NCBI GenBank assembly: GCA_002102555.1
Contig: MCFL01000082.1
Location: 40,508 to 104,507 of the forward strand
Source of the DNA: Catenaria anguillulae PL171
Taxonomy: Eukaryota > Blastocladiomycota > Blastocladiomycetes > Blastocladiales > Catenariaceae
DNA: 64,000 bases
Direction: 5' to 3'
Made by a program: the position numbers and the translations under genes. The first letter of the stretch is position 1, and each line of letters opens with the position of its first letter. This document shows, piece by piece, positions 11,559 through 20,433 of the stretch. The notes beneath the pieces were generated by a model. The model made no database searches and was not told the DNA's origin. It saw only the letters and a program-made list of their open reading frames with translations.

Positions 11559-12965
11559 TCATGCCGACTCGGCCAAAACTTTTTTCAAATTCACCTGACC
11601 ACTGCCCCTCGCCAGCGGCTTTGGCTGCGTTGGCGCCGGCTTCCATCCAATCAGGTAAATCACTTGGAAGGTTGCTGGGATGGATCCGTCGGGGTTACCG
11701 TGCATGGATTGATAAATGGAAGAAGCCGCGGCCAAAGTATCACGCTTGAGGAGCGGACGCCTGCATGGATGTCAAATGGAGGTGTTGCAGGATGTAGGTG
11801 AGTGCTGGCGACAAGTACGGCAAATTGAAAAAAGACATTGCTGCACCGTTGGAAGACTGCGTTGGATTCACCCATGGCGCGCAAGTCGTCCATGAGATCG
11901 TACGGTGATGGGTAATCGACAACAATTTCGTCCACGTCCACTGATGGGATCACATGACAGCATGACGAGGTGAGTGTGATGCGCAGTCGCATTGTAAATG
12001 AAGCACTGAGAAAGACTCCGTACCAGTTGTGAGCGTCAATCCTGCCCTTGACAGCAACCCACCCATGTCGGCCACAACCGTCATGGGACTAACTCGTGGT
12101 GAAATACCGCCTTCCCGCTCCAGCTCTGCGAGTTGCAAACTGGTCCGCAGCTCGAAAATGGAATCGCCGCCAAACATGGCCCCAATGAAAACGCCGTCTG
12201 GCTTGAGGCATTTGCGAGCCTGAATGAGCATACCTGAAAAAACACAAGTGCTGGGGTCAGAATGGGACAGTTGATTAAAGCGTGACTTACATGAGGGAAA
12301 CGTACCGGGAAGATCGTTGACCCAATGCATGGACAAGTTGGAGACAATCATGTCGAGGCTGTTTTCCTCAAAGGTCGACAAAAGGTTGGACTCCTCATCA
12401 AGCACGCGGCGCTCGATTTCAACTTCGCGCTCGGCATCGAGCTCTTGGTCACGGTAAAGCAAGTCACCTGCATGGTACAACAACAGTGTGAGCCACTTGC
12501 AGTAAGCCAACATTCGGGAACTGATTGCACGACGTACGGGACATATCGCACATGATGACCTTGGACGTGATATCCGTGTCCAGGTACTTGACCAGATGTC
12601 CCGCCCCGCTTCCAAGGTCCACAATCGTCGGGTACTTGTTCTTGACATCCTGACAGGCACAACAACAACCGATTGTGAGTTCGTCCGGTCTGTGACAATA
12701 ATTGTTCACGCAAATGGCGGCAACTCACCAAGATCCGATCCACCAGACGGTTGGCAATCTCGTCCTTGAGGTAATCGGTCGCTCGCGAGTTTGGGTGACG
12801 GCTGGCTCGGTCCCGTTGCAGCTTCTTTGCGTTTCGGTCAAAGATGACAGGCGGACCCGATGGTCGGAGTGGGTTTGCAGAAGGAGCTGCGGCCGAAGCG
12901 AGCGGCCGGCGGAGTAGGCGAGGCAGGTTGCTAGACCGGAGAGATTGCATTGCCAAGGAATTCAT
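11559..12965 (-). CDS. NDUFAF5: NDUFAF5-like complex I assembly methyltransferase-fold protein
   Basis: Mitochondrial class I SAM-dependent methyltransferase-fold protein; the human protein hydroxylates an arginine of NDUFS7 during complex I assembly. Six exons fit precisely: 12965-12729, 12649-12538, 12467-12306, 12233-12024, 11940-11847 and 11760-11559, giving 338 residues. The start [20 protein letters not shown] is Arg-rich and looks like a mitochondrial presequence. Then come [16 protein letters not shown] and the SAM-binding loop [14 protein letters not shown] near residues 89-102. [31 protein letters not shown] and the family-specific [15 protein letters not shown] follow, ending with [17 protein letters not shown]. 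All are typical of NDUFAF5. Met-12965 is preferred over an in-frame Met at 13043 because the presequence then starts the protein. Its presence implies a complex I-bearing mitochondrion. Confidence 0.95.
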
Positions 12966-13684
12966 TGCGGGAGAGGAGACTGGGAGGAGACCGTCATTGG
13001 TTGTGCCTGACTGTACATGTGCTTGATGAACCATCATCCGCACACATGTTCACGGCGCTGCCATTGATGGGCAATTGATGGGTTGGTCCGCCGATGGGAC
13101 GTGTCCGCTCAGCTTGGATCGAGCGTCATGGCTTCCTGCAAACACGGCCCACCTGGCCATTCTATCCTCTTTCACCATTACACCATGATGAGCGAAAGAA
13201 TGCCGCTGCCCGTGGGAATGCATGAATGTACCGCTTCGTGCCGCTGAGCTCAAGGACTGCCTAAGGGACTGTCTGCCTCAGGGCAGGCACTTCTAAAGGA
13301 GGACTTGAAGGAGATCATGTCTGTTCTCGCGCCAACTACGTTCTGCAACTAAACGTGTGCACCCACTTCCCTCCCCCCCCCCCCACTTGGTGCACCATTT
13401 ACCATGTCCGCATATCCTATGTGGAACAGTACCCGATCAAAACCACCTCAACATACAACAATGGTTCTTGTGAAGAGGGCACCGGGCGCCTCGGGAGGGG
13501 CGACTCGGTCGATGACGTTGTATTTGAATTGGCAACAGCTGGTTCGTCATCCTTCATTCATGAGTGGCGGCATACTCTCTCGCTCATCACGATGCACAAC
13601 GCAACTGAATTGAACATGTTCAATGATACTTTCTCACCAGCAAACTCAAACAACCACTCCACCCTCTGCTCCCTCATTTGACAA
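12966..13684. other. Intergenic region with a C12 run
   Basis: Promoter side of NDUFAF5 and 3' side of the E2 gene, both on the minus strand. A C12 homopolymer lies at 13373-13384. No coding signal was seen. Confidence 0.5.
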
Positions 13685-15397
13685 TCAATTCGACGGCTTC
13701 TTGCTAAACAACCCGCTCTTGCCCCCGAAAATCGACCCACCCGCACCCGCCTGCTTACTCACGGCCGCGCCAAGCAACCCGCCCTTGCCTAACAACCCGG
13801 TACCCGCCGCCGCTCCGCCCGTGCGCGCAAACAATCCGCCACTGCCGGCCTTGTGTGCACCAAAGAGGCCCGGGGTGCTGCCAAGGCCCGAGAGCAAGCT
13901 GCCCGTGGTGCGCGATGTGGATCCAAGCAGTCCGCCCGTGCCGAGAGCGGTGCGTGTAGGCGCCGCCGCAGTGACAAGGGATGTGCCTGACGGGCGCGTC
14001 GCGGATGAGCCAATGACCGAGGCGACGGCTGGTTTAGTTGTAGGTTGCGGTGGAAGCGCAGGTGTGGGTGCAGAGACGGTGGTGCTCGTGGTTGTAGTGG
14101 GTGGCAGGGACACTGGAGATGGAGACGAGGACGATGATGAGACGTGAATCAGGTCTGGGGATGGCCTTGTCTGGACTGGTGGCTGTAGCGTTGGTTGTAG
14201 TTGAGGCTCCGGCTTGGGCTCGGGTTCGCGTGCAGAGGCGGATGCAATTGATGATGTGTTTTCCTTGTCGCTGTTGCTGCTGGATGCAGTCGAGATGTTG
14301 AAGGGTGTCGGTGGGTCGTTAGATGAGCGGGCTTTCTTGCTTGGGCGGGGATCGGTTGGGGTTAGGGCATGCGGAGGTGAGAGTGAAATGTCATTGGGAG
14401 GAGGAGATGGCTCTGGGTCTCGAGAGCGCTTGGATGACGGGTTGGTGGATTCGGGATCAGACTTGGCTGCATTGTGGTCAATGGAAGGCGAAGATGGACG
14501 AGACTCGCTCGGTGCAGATGGACTAGTGCTTGATGAAGCGGCAGGTTGTAGCGACAGATTGGCTTGGAGCGACGACTTGGTGGCACTAGTCAGACCACCG
14601 ACGATGCCAGATCGGCCGGCACTGGTAGACGAAATCGCCATCAGGCGCTTGCTGTTCAATAACGATCCCCGTGAACTGCTTGCCGTCAATCCCATCTTGA
14701 GAGTTGAGCCCTTCAAGAGGCTGCTCTTGCTTCCCAAAGTGACGGTGGACACTGCAGGCGAAGAGCTCGAAGCTGCCATGGATGCGCTTGTCGCACTCAA
14801 TGCCAGGCTTGAAGAAGCCGACTCAGACGACCCGCATGAGGGGTTATTGGGAGTGGGTGCTGGAGTGCTTGACGGGGTGCCGGTAGCATACATTTTGGTG
14901 TACTCTTTGGCTTTGCGCTGAAATTCTGCCCCGTTCTCCATGAGAAGCCTGGCTGCGTCGGCATCCAACGGATCGTGCGGGTTGGGCTCGGCCAACAGCT
15001 GGCGGATCTGCGCCAGGGCGCTGCGGATGTTGCACTTGACGGGGTTCCACCGGTCCGGCTCGTTGCCCTCCTTGAGAACAGGGATGCAAATGCGGCCGTC
15101 GCTGTCCATGTTTGGATGGTACACGCGGGTGAGAAACTTGACGTGTGGCGGGGCGACAGGGTAATTGGGCGGCAGGCGGCAGGCGAGGTGGAAGACGCCG
15201 CCCTCGTAGGGGGTGCCGGCGGGGCCGGTCATGGAGACGTCGAGAAGGAAGCCGCCGTCTTGGTCAAATGTGAAGGAGGCGCCGTCCGAGTTTGGGTGGG
15301 TGTCGCGCGGCCAGCAGCGGACGCCGTCGCTCGGGTCGTCGCGGAGCTTCTTGAGCTCGGCGACGAGGCGGGCTTTCGGGATGCCTGTGGTGGCCAT
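13685..15397 (-). CDS. E2 ubiquitin-conjugating enzyme with long FG/GLFG-like tail
   Basis: The first ~160 residues form a complete UBC fold: PKARLVAELKKLRDDPSDGV, FLLDVSMTGPAGTPYEGGVF, the HPN motif at residues 94-96 and the catalytic Cys at residue 104 in GRICIPVLKE, followed by RWNPVKCNIRSALAQI and LLAEPNPHDPLDADAA. It should accept ubiquitin or a ubiquitin-like protein from an E1 as a thioester. After the core comes a ~410-residue tail of Ser/Thr/Pro-rich disorder. It ends in a Gly-rich stretch with GTGGLLG, GLFGAH, GLLGKGGLLG, SIFGG and GLFSKK, which resembles the FG/GLFG repeats of nucleoporins. The start at 15397 is chosen because the UBC fold begins there; the frame extends upstream to 15490 without similarity. 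No intron is needed. The nearest E2 class was not resolved. Confidence 0.93.
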   Translation of the reverse strand: MATTGIPKARLVAELKKLRDDPSDGVRCWPRDTHPNSDGASFTFDQDGGFLLDVSMTGPAGTPYEGGVFHLACRLPPNYPVAPPHVKFLTRVYHPNMDSDGRICIPVLKEGNEPDRWNPVKCNIRSALAQIRQLLAEPNPHDPLDADAARLLMENGAEFQRKAKEYTKMYATGTPSSTPAPTPNNPSCGSSESASSSLALSATSASMAASSSSPAVSTVTLGSKSSLLKGSTLKMGLTASSSRGSLLNSKRLMAISSTSAGRSGIVGGLTSATKSSLQANLSLQPAASSSTSPSAPSESRPSSPSIDHNAAKSDPESTNPSSKRSRDPEPSPPPNDISLSPPHALTPTDPRPSKKARSSNDPPTPFNISTASSSNSDKENTSSIASASAREPEPKPEPQLQPTLQPPVQTRPSPDLIHVSSSSSSPSPVSLPPTTTTSTTVSAPTPALPPQPTTKPAVASVIGSSATRPSGTSLVTAAAPTRTALGTGGLLGSTSRTTGSLLSGLGSTPGLFGAHKAGSGGLFARTGGAAAGTGLLGKGGLLGAAVSKQAGAGGSIFGGKSGLFSKKPSN

Positions 15398-15657
15398 GGT
15401 GCATTGATCCGATGGTTGCGTGGGCTGCGTGGACTGCGACTGCCAAGTTGTCAGTTGGTGGTTGGCGGAGCGAGTCAAGGAGTGAGTCACTGATGAGGCT
15501 CTTATGTATCGTATACATACATACGTACAGATACATATAACGAATGCTTTTTACTTATAACGAAACGTCGACACAACTGAACGCATCGCCCTGAGTCTGA
15601 GCATTGTCATGCCGACTGCATGTGCCACTTCTTCTCCGCACCCCTTGCGCGCCACGA

Positions 15658-15705
15658 CCACGGCCACGGCCACGGCCACGGCCACGGCCACGGCCACGGC
15701 CACGG
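15658..15705. repeat. (CCACGG)8 hexanucleotide tandem repeat
   Basis: Eight perfect copies of CCACGG, preceded by a variant CCACGA unit. It marks the left edge of the accessory island. Confidence 0.95.
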
Positions 15706-15797
15706 CCAACCGTCCTCACTGATCTTGCCACCAAGTCTACAAGTGCTGCATTTCAAAGTTCTTTCTCACCGCACAACACATGCCTGCTTTGGACCAT

Positions 15798-16158
15798 GTT
15801 TGCAATTTTCAGGCACCAGGCGCCCCTCAGGCCATCACCAAGCTCCCAGGAGCATCCGGGTGCCGCTCGTGTGACGATTGCCGTGGATTCGGGCGCTGAG
15901 AGGTCATTTGCCGCCGTGAACGATGCCGCGCCCACTTCATCGTGCCCAGTACGCAACGCTTTTGTCTTTTCTGTGGGCCAAGTGTACATGCATGCTCAGC
16001 ACTAAATTCTTGCCTGTGATGATGTACATCCGCTCTCCCCTCCCACTGCTCCCGTCCCAGCCCCCACCACCCCTGCTCCCACGCTGGCCGCGGCTTTAGC
16101 CCCAGTCCACAACGGAGACAGCGATAGCGAGGTGGTATTGTTGCGGAAAGGCAAGGTA
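15798..16158 (+). other. Coding-like pieces of an unrecognised gene
   Basis: Two stretches look translated. The first (15798-15950) starts at an ATG and encodes a segment containing RVTIAVDSGAERSFAAVND, then runs into GTACGC. The second (about 16018-16158) encodes a Pro/Ala-rich stretch ending HNGDSDSEVVLLRKGK directly before a strong donor GTACGTGAG. The frames do not join through an obvious acceptor, so the unit may be broken or incompletely modelled. The family is unknown. Confidence 0.3.
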
Positions 16159-16284
16159 CGTGAGGCATGTTAAGCCGTCTTCAGCCATGTGTGTTCAATT
16201 GACGCGGGTGTTTTACTTTGTTGTGTCCCAGTATACCATCATGATTCATTGTTTATCATCTCTCAACTCCAAAAATGCCATCAG

Positions 16285-16764
16285 TCACCCCTCGCCATCT
16301 GCATTCACGAAACGCGCCCGATACACCCCTACCCGCCCACGCACCAGGACCTGTGCCCGTGCATACATCGGGACGCCCCTCCGCCGTACCGTCGCGTATG
16401 TTGTCCACTGCACAATGCCCGCTAATGCTTGAGGGATAGCATTCGGGCCGTCTGCCGTTTCATTCAGCTTCAAACGCACGACCAAGCCCCTCATTTTCGG
16501 TGTCAACCAGACACAAGCGGCGGTCGTGATGTATGTGCCAAAGAGTACGATTTCCTGGTCGGACGTGTTAACAATGCGCCAGTGCGCATTGTCATCGGCA
16601 CTCAAAGACATGGCGAACACCTTGCTCTTGTTCGTATCGCCGCAGCCCAACCCTCGCTTTTCAACGAGCAGTGTGCTGGATCTTTTTCCGCCAGCCGTCA
16701 CCTTCCCGAGTCCACACTGGCCATGGGGAACACTCCCACATGTGCACCGGCCCGAAGCGACCAA
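16285..16764 (-). CDS. Unrecognised 159-residue hypothetical protein
   Basis: A single open frame with protein-like composition: SLSADDNAHWRIVNTSDQEI, VLFGTYITTAACVWLTPKM and GLVVRLKLNETADGPNAI look like a compact beta-rich domain, while the C-terminus is Arg-rich (ATVRRRGVPMYARAQVLVRG). I do not recognise a family. The first ~45 residues are less convincing, and an inner Met at SKVFAMSLSAD could be the start. It lies within the island between coding-like + strand pieces, so it could be an exon of a larger gene or a relic. Confidence 0.38.
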   Translation of the reverse strand: MVASGRCTCGSVPHGQCGLGKVTAGGKRSSTLLVEKRGLGCGDTNKSKVFAMSLSADDNAHWRIVNTSDQEIVLFGTYITTAACVWLTPKMRGLVVRLKLNETADGPNAIPQALAGIVQWTTYATVRRRGVPMYARAQVLVRGRVGVYRARFVNADGEG

Positions 16765-16802
16765 GAGCTCATTGATGCCGAGGTGGTATACAACGCGGGA
16801 CT

Positions 16803-17329
16803 ATGCTCCATCAAGGCGGTGCCGAGCCACATCCGGGCGTCTTTGTTGTGGGAGAACATGTTCCCTATTGGGGCTATGTCTGGCCGTGCGTTGGGCGGCT
16901 GAGATTCAGGCCATGCTCAGACTTCGTAGTTTCCCTGATGGTGTACGTAATTTCTCGTTGCGTTTCAACCACTTTTTGCTTAACTCATTGGCTTCTTGGA
17001 CCCATGTTCAGTTTGGCAAAACAATTACGGCGACCGAGATGCGCCTTGTGCTGCAGGCTCGTGGTGGTCCGATGGCCACAGGCGAAGTCGCGGTGGAATT
17101 GGCCCAAGGCGTCAACAAAAACATCAAGGTCAACGGGTGGATGATGTTGTTCGCAACTGGCCCAGTGTGGATTGTACGGCCTGAGGGTGTCCCCGCGGAT
17201 ATGGATGAGGTGATACGCGCGGTAGGTGACCACAGGCGTTTGCACTTGCCAGAACCCGCGCCAAGTCAACGCAATGGCATGCTGCGCGAGCTCGCCCACG
17301 ACGCAGCGATGTTCGGAAGCGCGAGTTGA
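16803..17329 (+). CDS. Unrecognised protein, C-terminal exons
   Basis: Coding-like exons of a gene I do not recognise. Around 16803-16885 one frame gives HPGVFVVGEHVPYWGYV. From about 16910 another gives AMLRLRSFPDG up to a GTACGT donor at 16945. After an acceptor TTCAG near 17012 comes GKTITATEMRLVLQARGG, GEVAVELAQGVNKNIKVNGW, MMLFATGPVWIVRPEGVPAD and the end ELAHDAAMFGSAS with a stop at 17329. The last part has a clean open frame and good composition. How the first part joins is unclear. The end of this gene is duplicated at 19665-19790. Confidence 0.35.
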
Positions 17330-17360
17330 TATGACCATTTGCACGGTATGTTATGTCTCC
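17189..17360 (+). repeat. Island repeat A, copy 1
   Basis: The stretch from GGTGATACGCGCGGTAGG through the stop codon to GTTATGTCTCCCTG recurs at 19665-19790 with a ~45-nt internal deletion and scattered changes. The similarity continues past the stop codon into non-coding DNA, so it is a DNA duplication and not only conserved protein. Confidence 0.8.
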
Positions 17361-17430
17361 CTGAATTTTTGGCTTCTTTTCTGGTACTGACTCAACACAA
17401 ACCTTGGTTACAATCAATGACCACAGTTCC

Positions 17431-18095
17431 CGAATATCGCCGACACGTCAACATGGCCGTTGCGGGCATTTCGTTCATCAAGACCCAACAGATCGTTGCT
17501 GCACCGACCGCTGACATCCATTCTCACCAGCCAGCAGCAAGGCCACAGCAATACCTCTCCGATACTTTACCGGCCTCAGAGCCTACATGCTTGCCTTTTC
17601 GCTTCAGTTGGCTATGCGCTCTGTCTATGACGCAAGAGCAGATTGCGAAGGTCATGCACGAATCAGCAGAGACTGCGCGTCAACCCATTGACCCCGCGCA
17701 ACAGGCTGCAACCGTGACCAAGTGGAAGGACTTGCACCACCTCGTCGTCGAGTTGCGTCGCACACTGATTCAGCTTCTTCCGTGCTACACCTCGGAACAA
17801 GAGTTTCAAGACATGCTCCTCCGCCCAACCATTGGCTTTATGACAGAGTATCTGGTTTGACCTTTCTTTTCCATGGCCATACCTGTGTCAAGTTGAGTGT
17901 ACCTTTGTTACTCACGAAAAGTTGTATAAATGTTTCACAGACGATCACATTGAACCCCCAAGCGATCAATTTCCAGCCAGTTACAGGCGCGGCTTGGTCC
18001 CAACGCTGAATCCTTGGTTTCCCGTTTGGTTGCCCGGTTCGATTTGTCTGACGACGAGGTTGGTTTGGCATTGTACGCACATTGCGTCGCGAAGG
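17431..18095 (+). pseudogene. Truncated + strand copy of the YRRHVN module
   Basis: Bases 17431-17983 are an inverted duplicate of 22001-22547. The encoded module runs EYRRHVNMAVAGISFIKTQQ, HSHQPAARPQQYLSD, LPFRFSWLCALSMTQEQIA and LHHLVVELRRTLIQLLPCYT to LRPTIGFMTEYL. An intron (GTTTGACC...TTTCACAG) is conserved in both copies. Beyond 17983 the copies diverge. Here a different coding-like exon follows, with LGPNAESLVSRLVARFDLSD and EVGLALYAHCVAK ending before a GTAGGC donor, and no further exon was found. No known family was recognised. The copy may be a truncated gene or the 3' half of the gene ending near 17329. Confidence 0.55.
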
Positions 18096-18217
18096 TAGGC
18101 CAGCTGGATTGACTCGGAGTGATCATGTGAATGTACATATGTCCGGTGGTGTATTCAAAAGCAGATTCTTTTCAATACAGTGTGATGAAATTGCCGTCGT
18201 GCCCAACCTTCTCTCAA

Positions 18218-19140
18218 CTACACTGCGCACCACGCACACGCCTTGCCCAAACTATCTATGCCTGATTGCCCAAAAACCTCCACTGGCTCATCTTGCGCCA
18301 ATTGCGCCGCACATTGGCAATCACGGCTGCCGCATACGTGCCGTCCAGTTCTTACTCCAAGTCCGGCGCAAAATGCGCTGCCACGCGCACGAGGCGACAC
18401 GGCAACAACAACTTGCCGCCAACCACTCGGGTCACCGAGCGCAACGTGTTTGGGGACACGTCGAGCTTCCTCTGCCAGCTGCGTCATGAAGGGAGCAGCA
18501 GCCACGGAGCCGTCATTGTGCGTGTCAATGATGGCAATGCCGTCGCGGTTGTTGAAGTAGGGCGATGGGCGACGAGGGCGGAACGCGGCAGGGTCGGGAT
18601 GGGGAGCGCGGCAAACCAGCCGGACGAAATGAGAGAGCAAAAGCTTGCTGGGCGAGCTCGAGGAGATGCAGCAAATGCTCGGGGTCCGGATGGAGGTGGT
18701 GATGGATTCGGACCATGCCTGCGGCTGTTGTCCTTGAGGTCAATACCTGCGCCGTCTCGCGCGTGCTACATATTCGACATCCCGCGCGACCCGCTCGTTC
18801 TCATTCTTGTTGACGAGATATCTCGACGTGCCACCAGAAGCAAGCTTGGTCTGGCGGATGTGAAGACAATTCTAGCATGGTTTCCCACTGATCCGCAATC
18901 CGTTCGGCAAGGTTGTCGAAATCCTCGATCGAACGGGTGCTCGTTGTCCTGATACACACTGCGCGCACGCACTCACTTCGGACCGTCAGGGATATGTCAG
19001 GAATCAGTCTGTCAGGTGTGTTGGCCTTGGTGTCCAACTCGACTTTGATCGGATCGCGCACCGCGAGGTTTGCCATGTTGTGGATGAGAAAGTGCGGCAT
19101 GGGTCGAGCTATTGATCCACCATCGCTGTAGTGGAATGGC
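18218..19140 (-). pseudogene. Degraded coding-like pieces, unrecognised
   Basis: The minus strand shows a chain of protein-like pieces in different frames. From 5' to 3' these are MPHFLIHNMANLAVRDPIKV with ANTPDRLIPDISLTVRSE, FDNLAERIADQWETML, KLASGGTSRYLVNKNENERV, HLHPDPEHLLHLLELAQQ, YFNNRDGIAIIDTHNDGS, KLDVSPNTLRSVTRVVGGKL and AAAVIANVRRNWRKMSQW. The frame changes often and at least one stop lies inside. Only one good splice donor (GTGAGTGCG) was seen, and it fits no frame well. This looks like one decayed gene of several hundred residues. The family is unknown. Confidence 0.4.
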
Positions 19141-19545
19141 CTGCGGCTTGTGCTGGATCGTTGCGTGGACGCGGTGGCGGTGGCGCTGGTGCGATCCTGA
19201 AGGCTGTTTGTCCAGTTGCGGTCACAGTGCTTGTGTCTAGATGCACGCACACGACACTCACTGTGTATTACAAGTGCTCCCGTGCAAATGTGCATCGAAT
19301 CGGACAATGGCCACGAAGGGCAAACTGAGGCGCGAGCTTTGGATGACGGCCCCCCAATCCATTACCGCTCTTTGTACCATTCTGGCTGGAGTTGTGAATA
19401 CGCGAGTTGCTGGTACGACAGCGGAACGTCTGGCGAGCTCAAGCTTAGAGAGTTGAGACGATCTACGAAGAATGGAGGCAACTTGAAGTCATGTTCGTGA
19501 GACACCTTGTGAACCAAGGAACCTCCACGACAAGTCGATCATTTG
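19141..19545. other. Island sequence with no gene seen
   Basis: Short frames only, with no motif, good splice pair or repeat recognised. Confidence 0.4.
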
Positions 19546-19592
19546 CATAGCAACCCGTCACGCACCCGAGCAAACCGCCACAAACACCCTCT
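19546..19592 (+). repeat. Island repeat B, copy 1
   Basis: Matches 23243-23290 on the same strand: both carry ATAGCAAC-CGTCACGC, a variable spacer of about 10 nt, then CCGCCACAAACAC. It is short, so chance cannot be fully excluded, but both copies are inside the same island. Confidence 0.6.
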
Positions 19593-19664
19593 TCGTCCCG
19601 GGACCACCCGTCATCAACAGACGATAAAGGCAACACACGGCCCTCGCCCCCTCTCCCTTCCAAG

Positions 19665-19790
19665 GGGTGATACGCGCGGTAGGCCGAATCAATGCAATGA
19701 CATGCTGTGCAAGCTCGCCCACGACACAGAGATGTTCGGAAGCCCGAGTTGATATGACCATTTGCACGGTTCGTTATGTGTCCCTGCACC
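19665..19790 (+). repeat. Island repeat A, copy 2 (internally deleted)
   Basis: Shortened copy of 17189-17360. The shared right part includes GCTCGCCCACGAC and GATATGACCATTTGCACGGT. It has lost about 45 nt near the left end. Confidence 0.8.
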
Positions 19791-19984
19791 TGCATCAATG
19801 CATTCACCTAACACCGTGGACTTGGCGCGTCACAGGCCAAAATTTGTTGGCATGGCGAGTCGTATCTTTTGCAAGGAGTGGCGCAAGAAGACTTCGTGGA
19901 CGAACAACTCGTATGTCCCCGGCCCTGGCGCGCCGGCTTGTGACATGACTTTTACCTGTTATTACTTGTTTCATTTAGAAATTC

Positions 19985-20257
19985 ATGCCCGGTTTTCACC
20001 ACCTGACTGGCAAAGTCAAGATTGAGACCCGGTCGCGGACCTATGATGTGTCGTTGAGTGCATGGCGCCTTTATGAGGACGATTTCACCAAGAGGTGGAT
20101 CCAAGTCCGCAAAGGCGACATTGTGCGGGTTCACTGTCACTTGAACCGCCCCATGCCTGATGTGGGCGAGGGCGAGGTGCGAAAGGTAGACCTTATTTGT
20201 AATGAGTTTTGTCATGGCGATGACTTTAAGAACCTCACCGCCCACCGCCGCACCTGA
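19985..20257 (+). CDS. Unrecognised 90-residue protein or last exon
   Basis: The open frame starts MPGFHHLTGKVKIETRSRTY and continues DVSLSAWRLYEDDFTKRWIQ, VRKGDIVRVHCHLNRPMPD and GEGEVRKVDLICNEFCHG. Composition is strongly protein-like and suggests a small beta-barrel-like domain. A typical intron (GTATGTCC...CATTTAG, 19911-19978) lies just upstream, after a coding-like stretch containing MASRIFCKEWRKKTSWTNNS (19852-19910), but the phases do not match. The unit is therefore either a short gene starting at 19985 or the end of a damaged longer one. The family is not recognised. Confidence 0.42.
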   Translation: MPGFHHLTGKVKIETRSRTYDVSLSAWRLYEDDFTKRWIQVRKGDIVRVHCHLNRPMPDVGEGEVRKVDLICNEFCHGDDFKNLTAHRRT

Positions 20258-20433
20258 AGCTCACGCTTTCTTGTGCTGTTGGCGACTTGTTTCGTGTACC
20301 GCGTCAATATAATGAGTAGCAAAGTGAATCACATCATATTTCAGAGCAACGTGAGTAAGGAACCACTGCAGAAATGAAACATAGACAGGTATCAAAGATA
20401 ATAAAAAAAAATTTAAAAAAAAAAACAAACGGT

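Noticed and set aside
17889-17960. Independent promoter or terminator structure after the YRRHVN module
   Set aside because: The conserved pyrimidine-rich stretch is an intron (GTTTGACC...TTTCACAG) shared by both module copies.
18955-18985. A ~28-nt intron with perfect GTGAGT donor in the decayed minus-strand gene
   Set aside because: Too short compared with all other introns here, and the joined frames are not protein-like.
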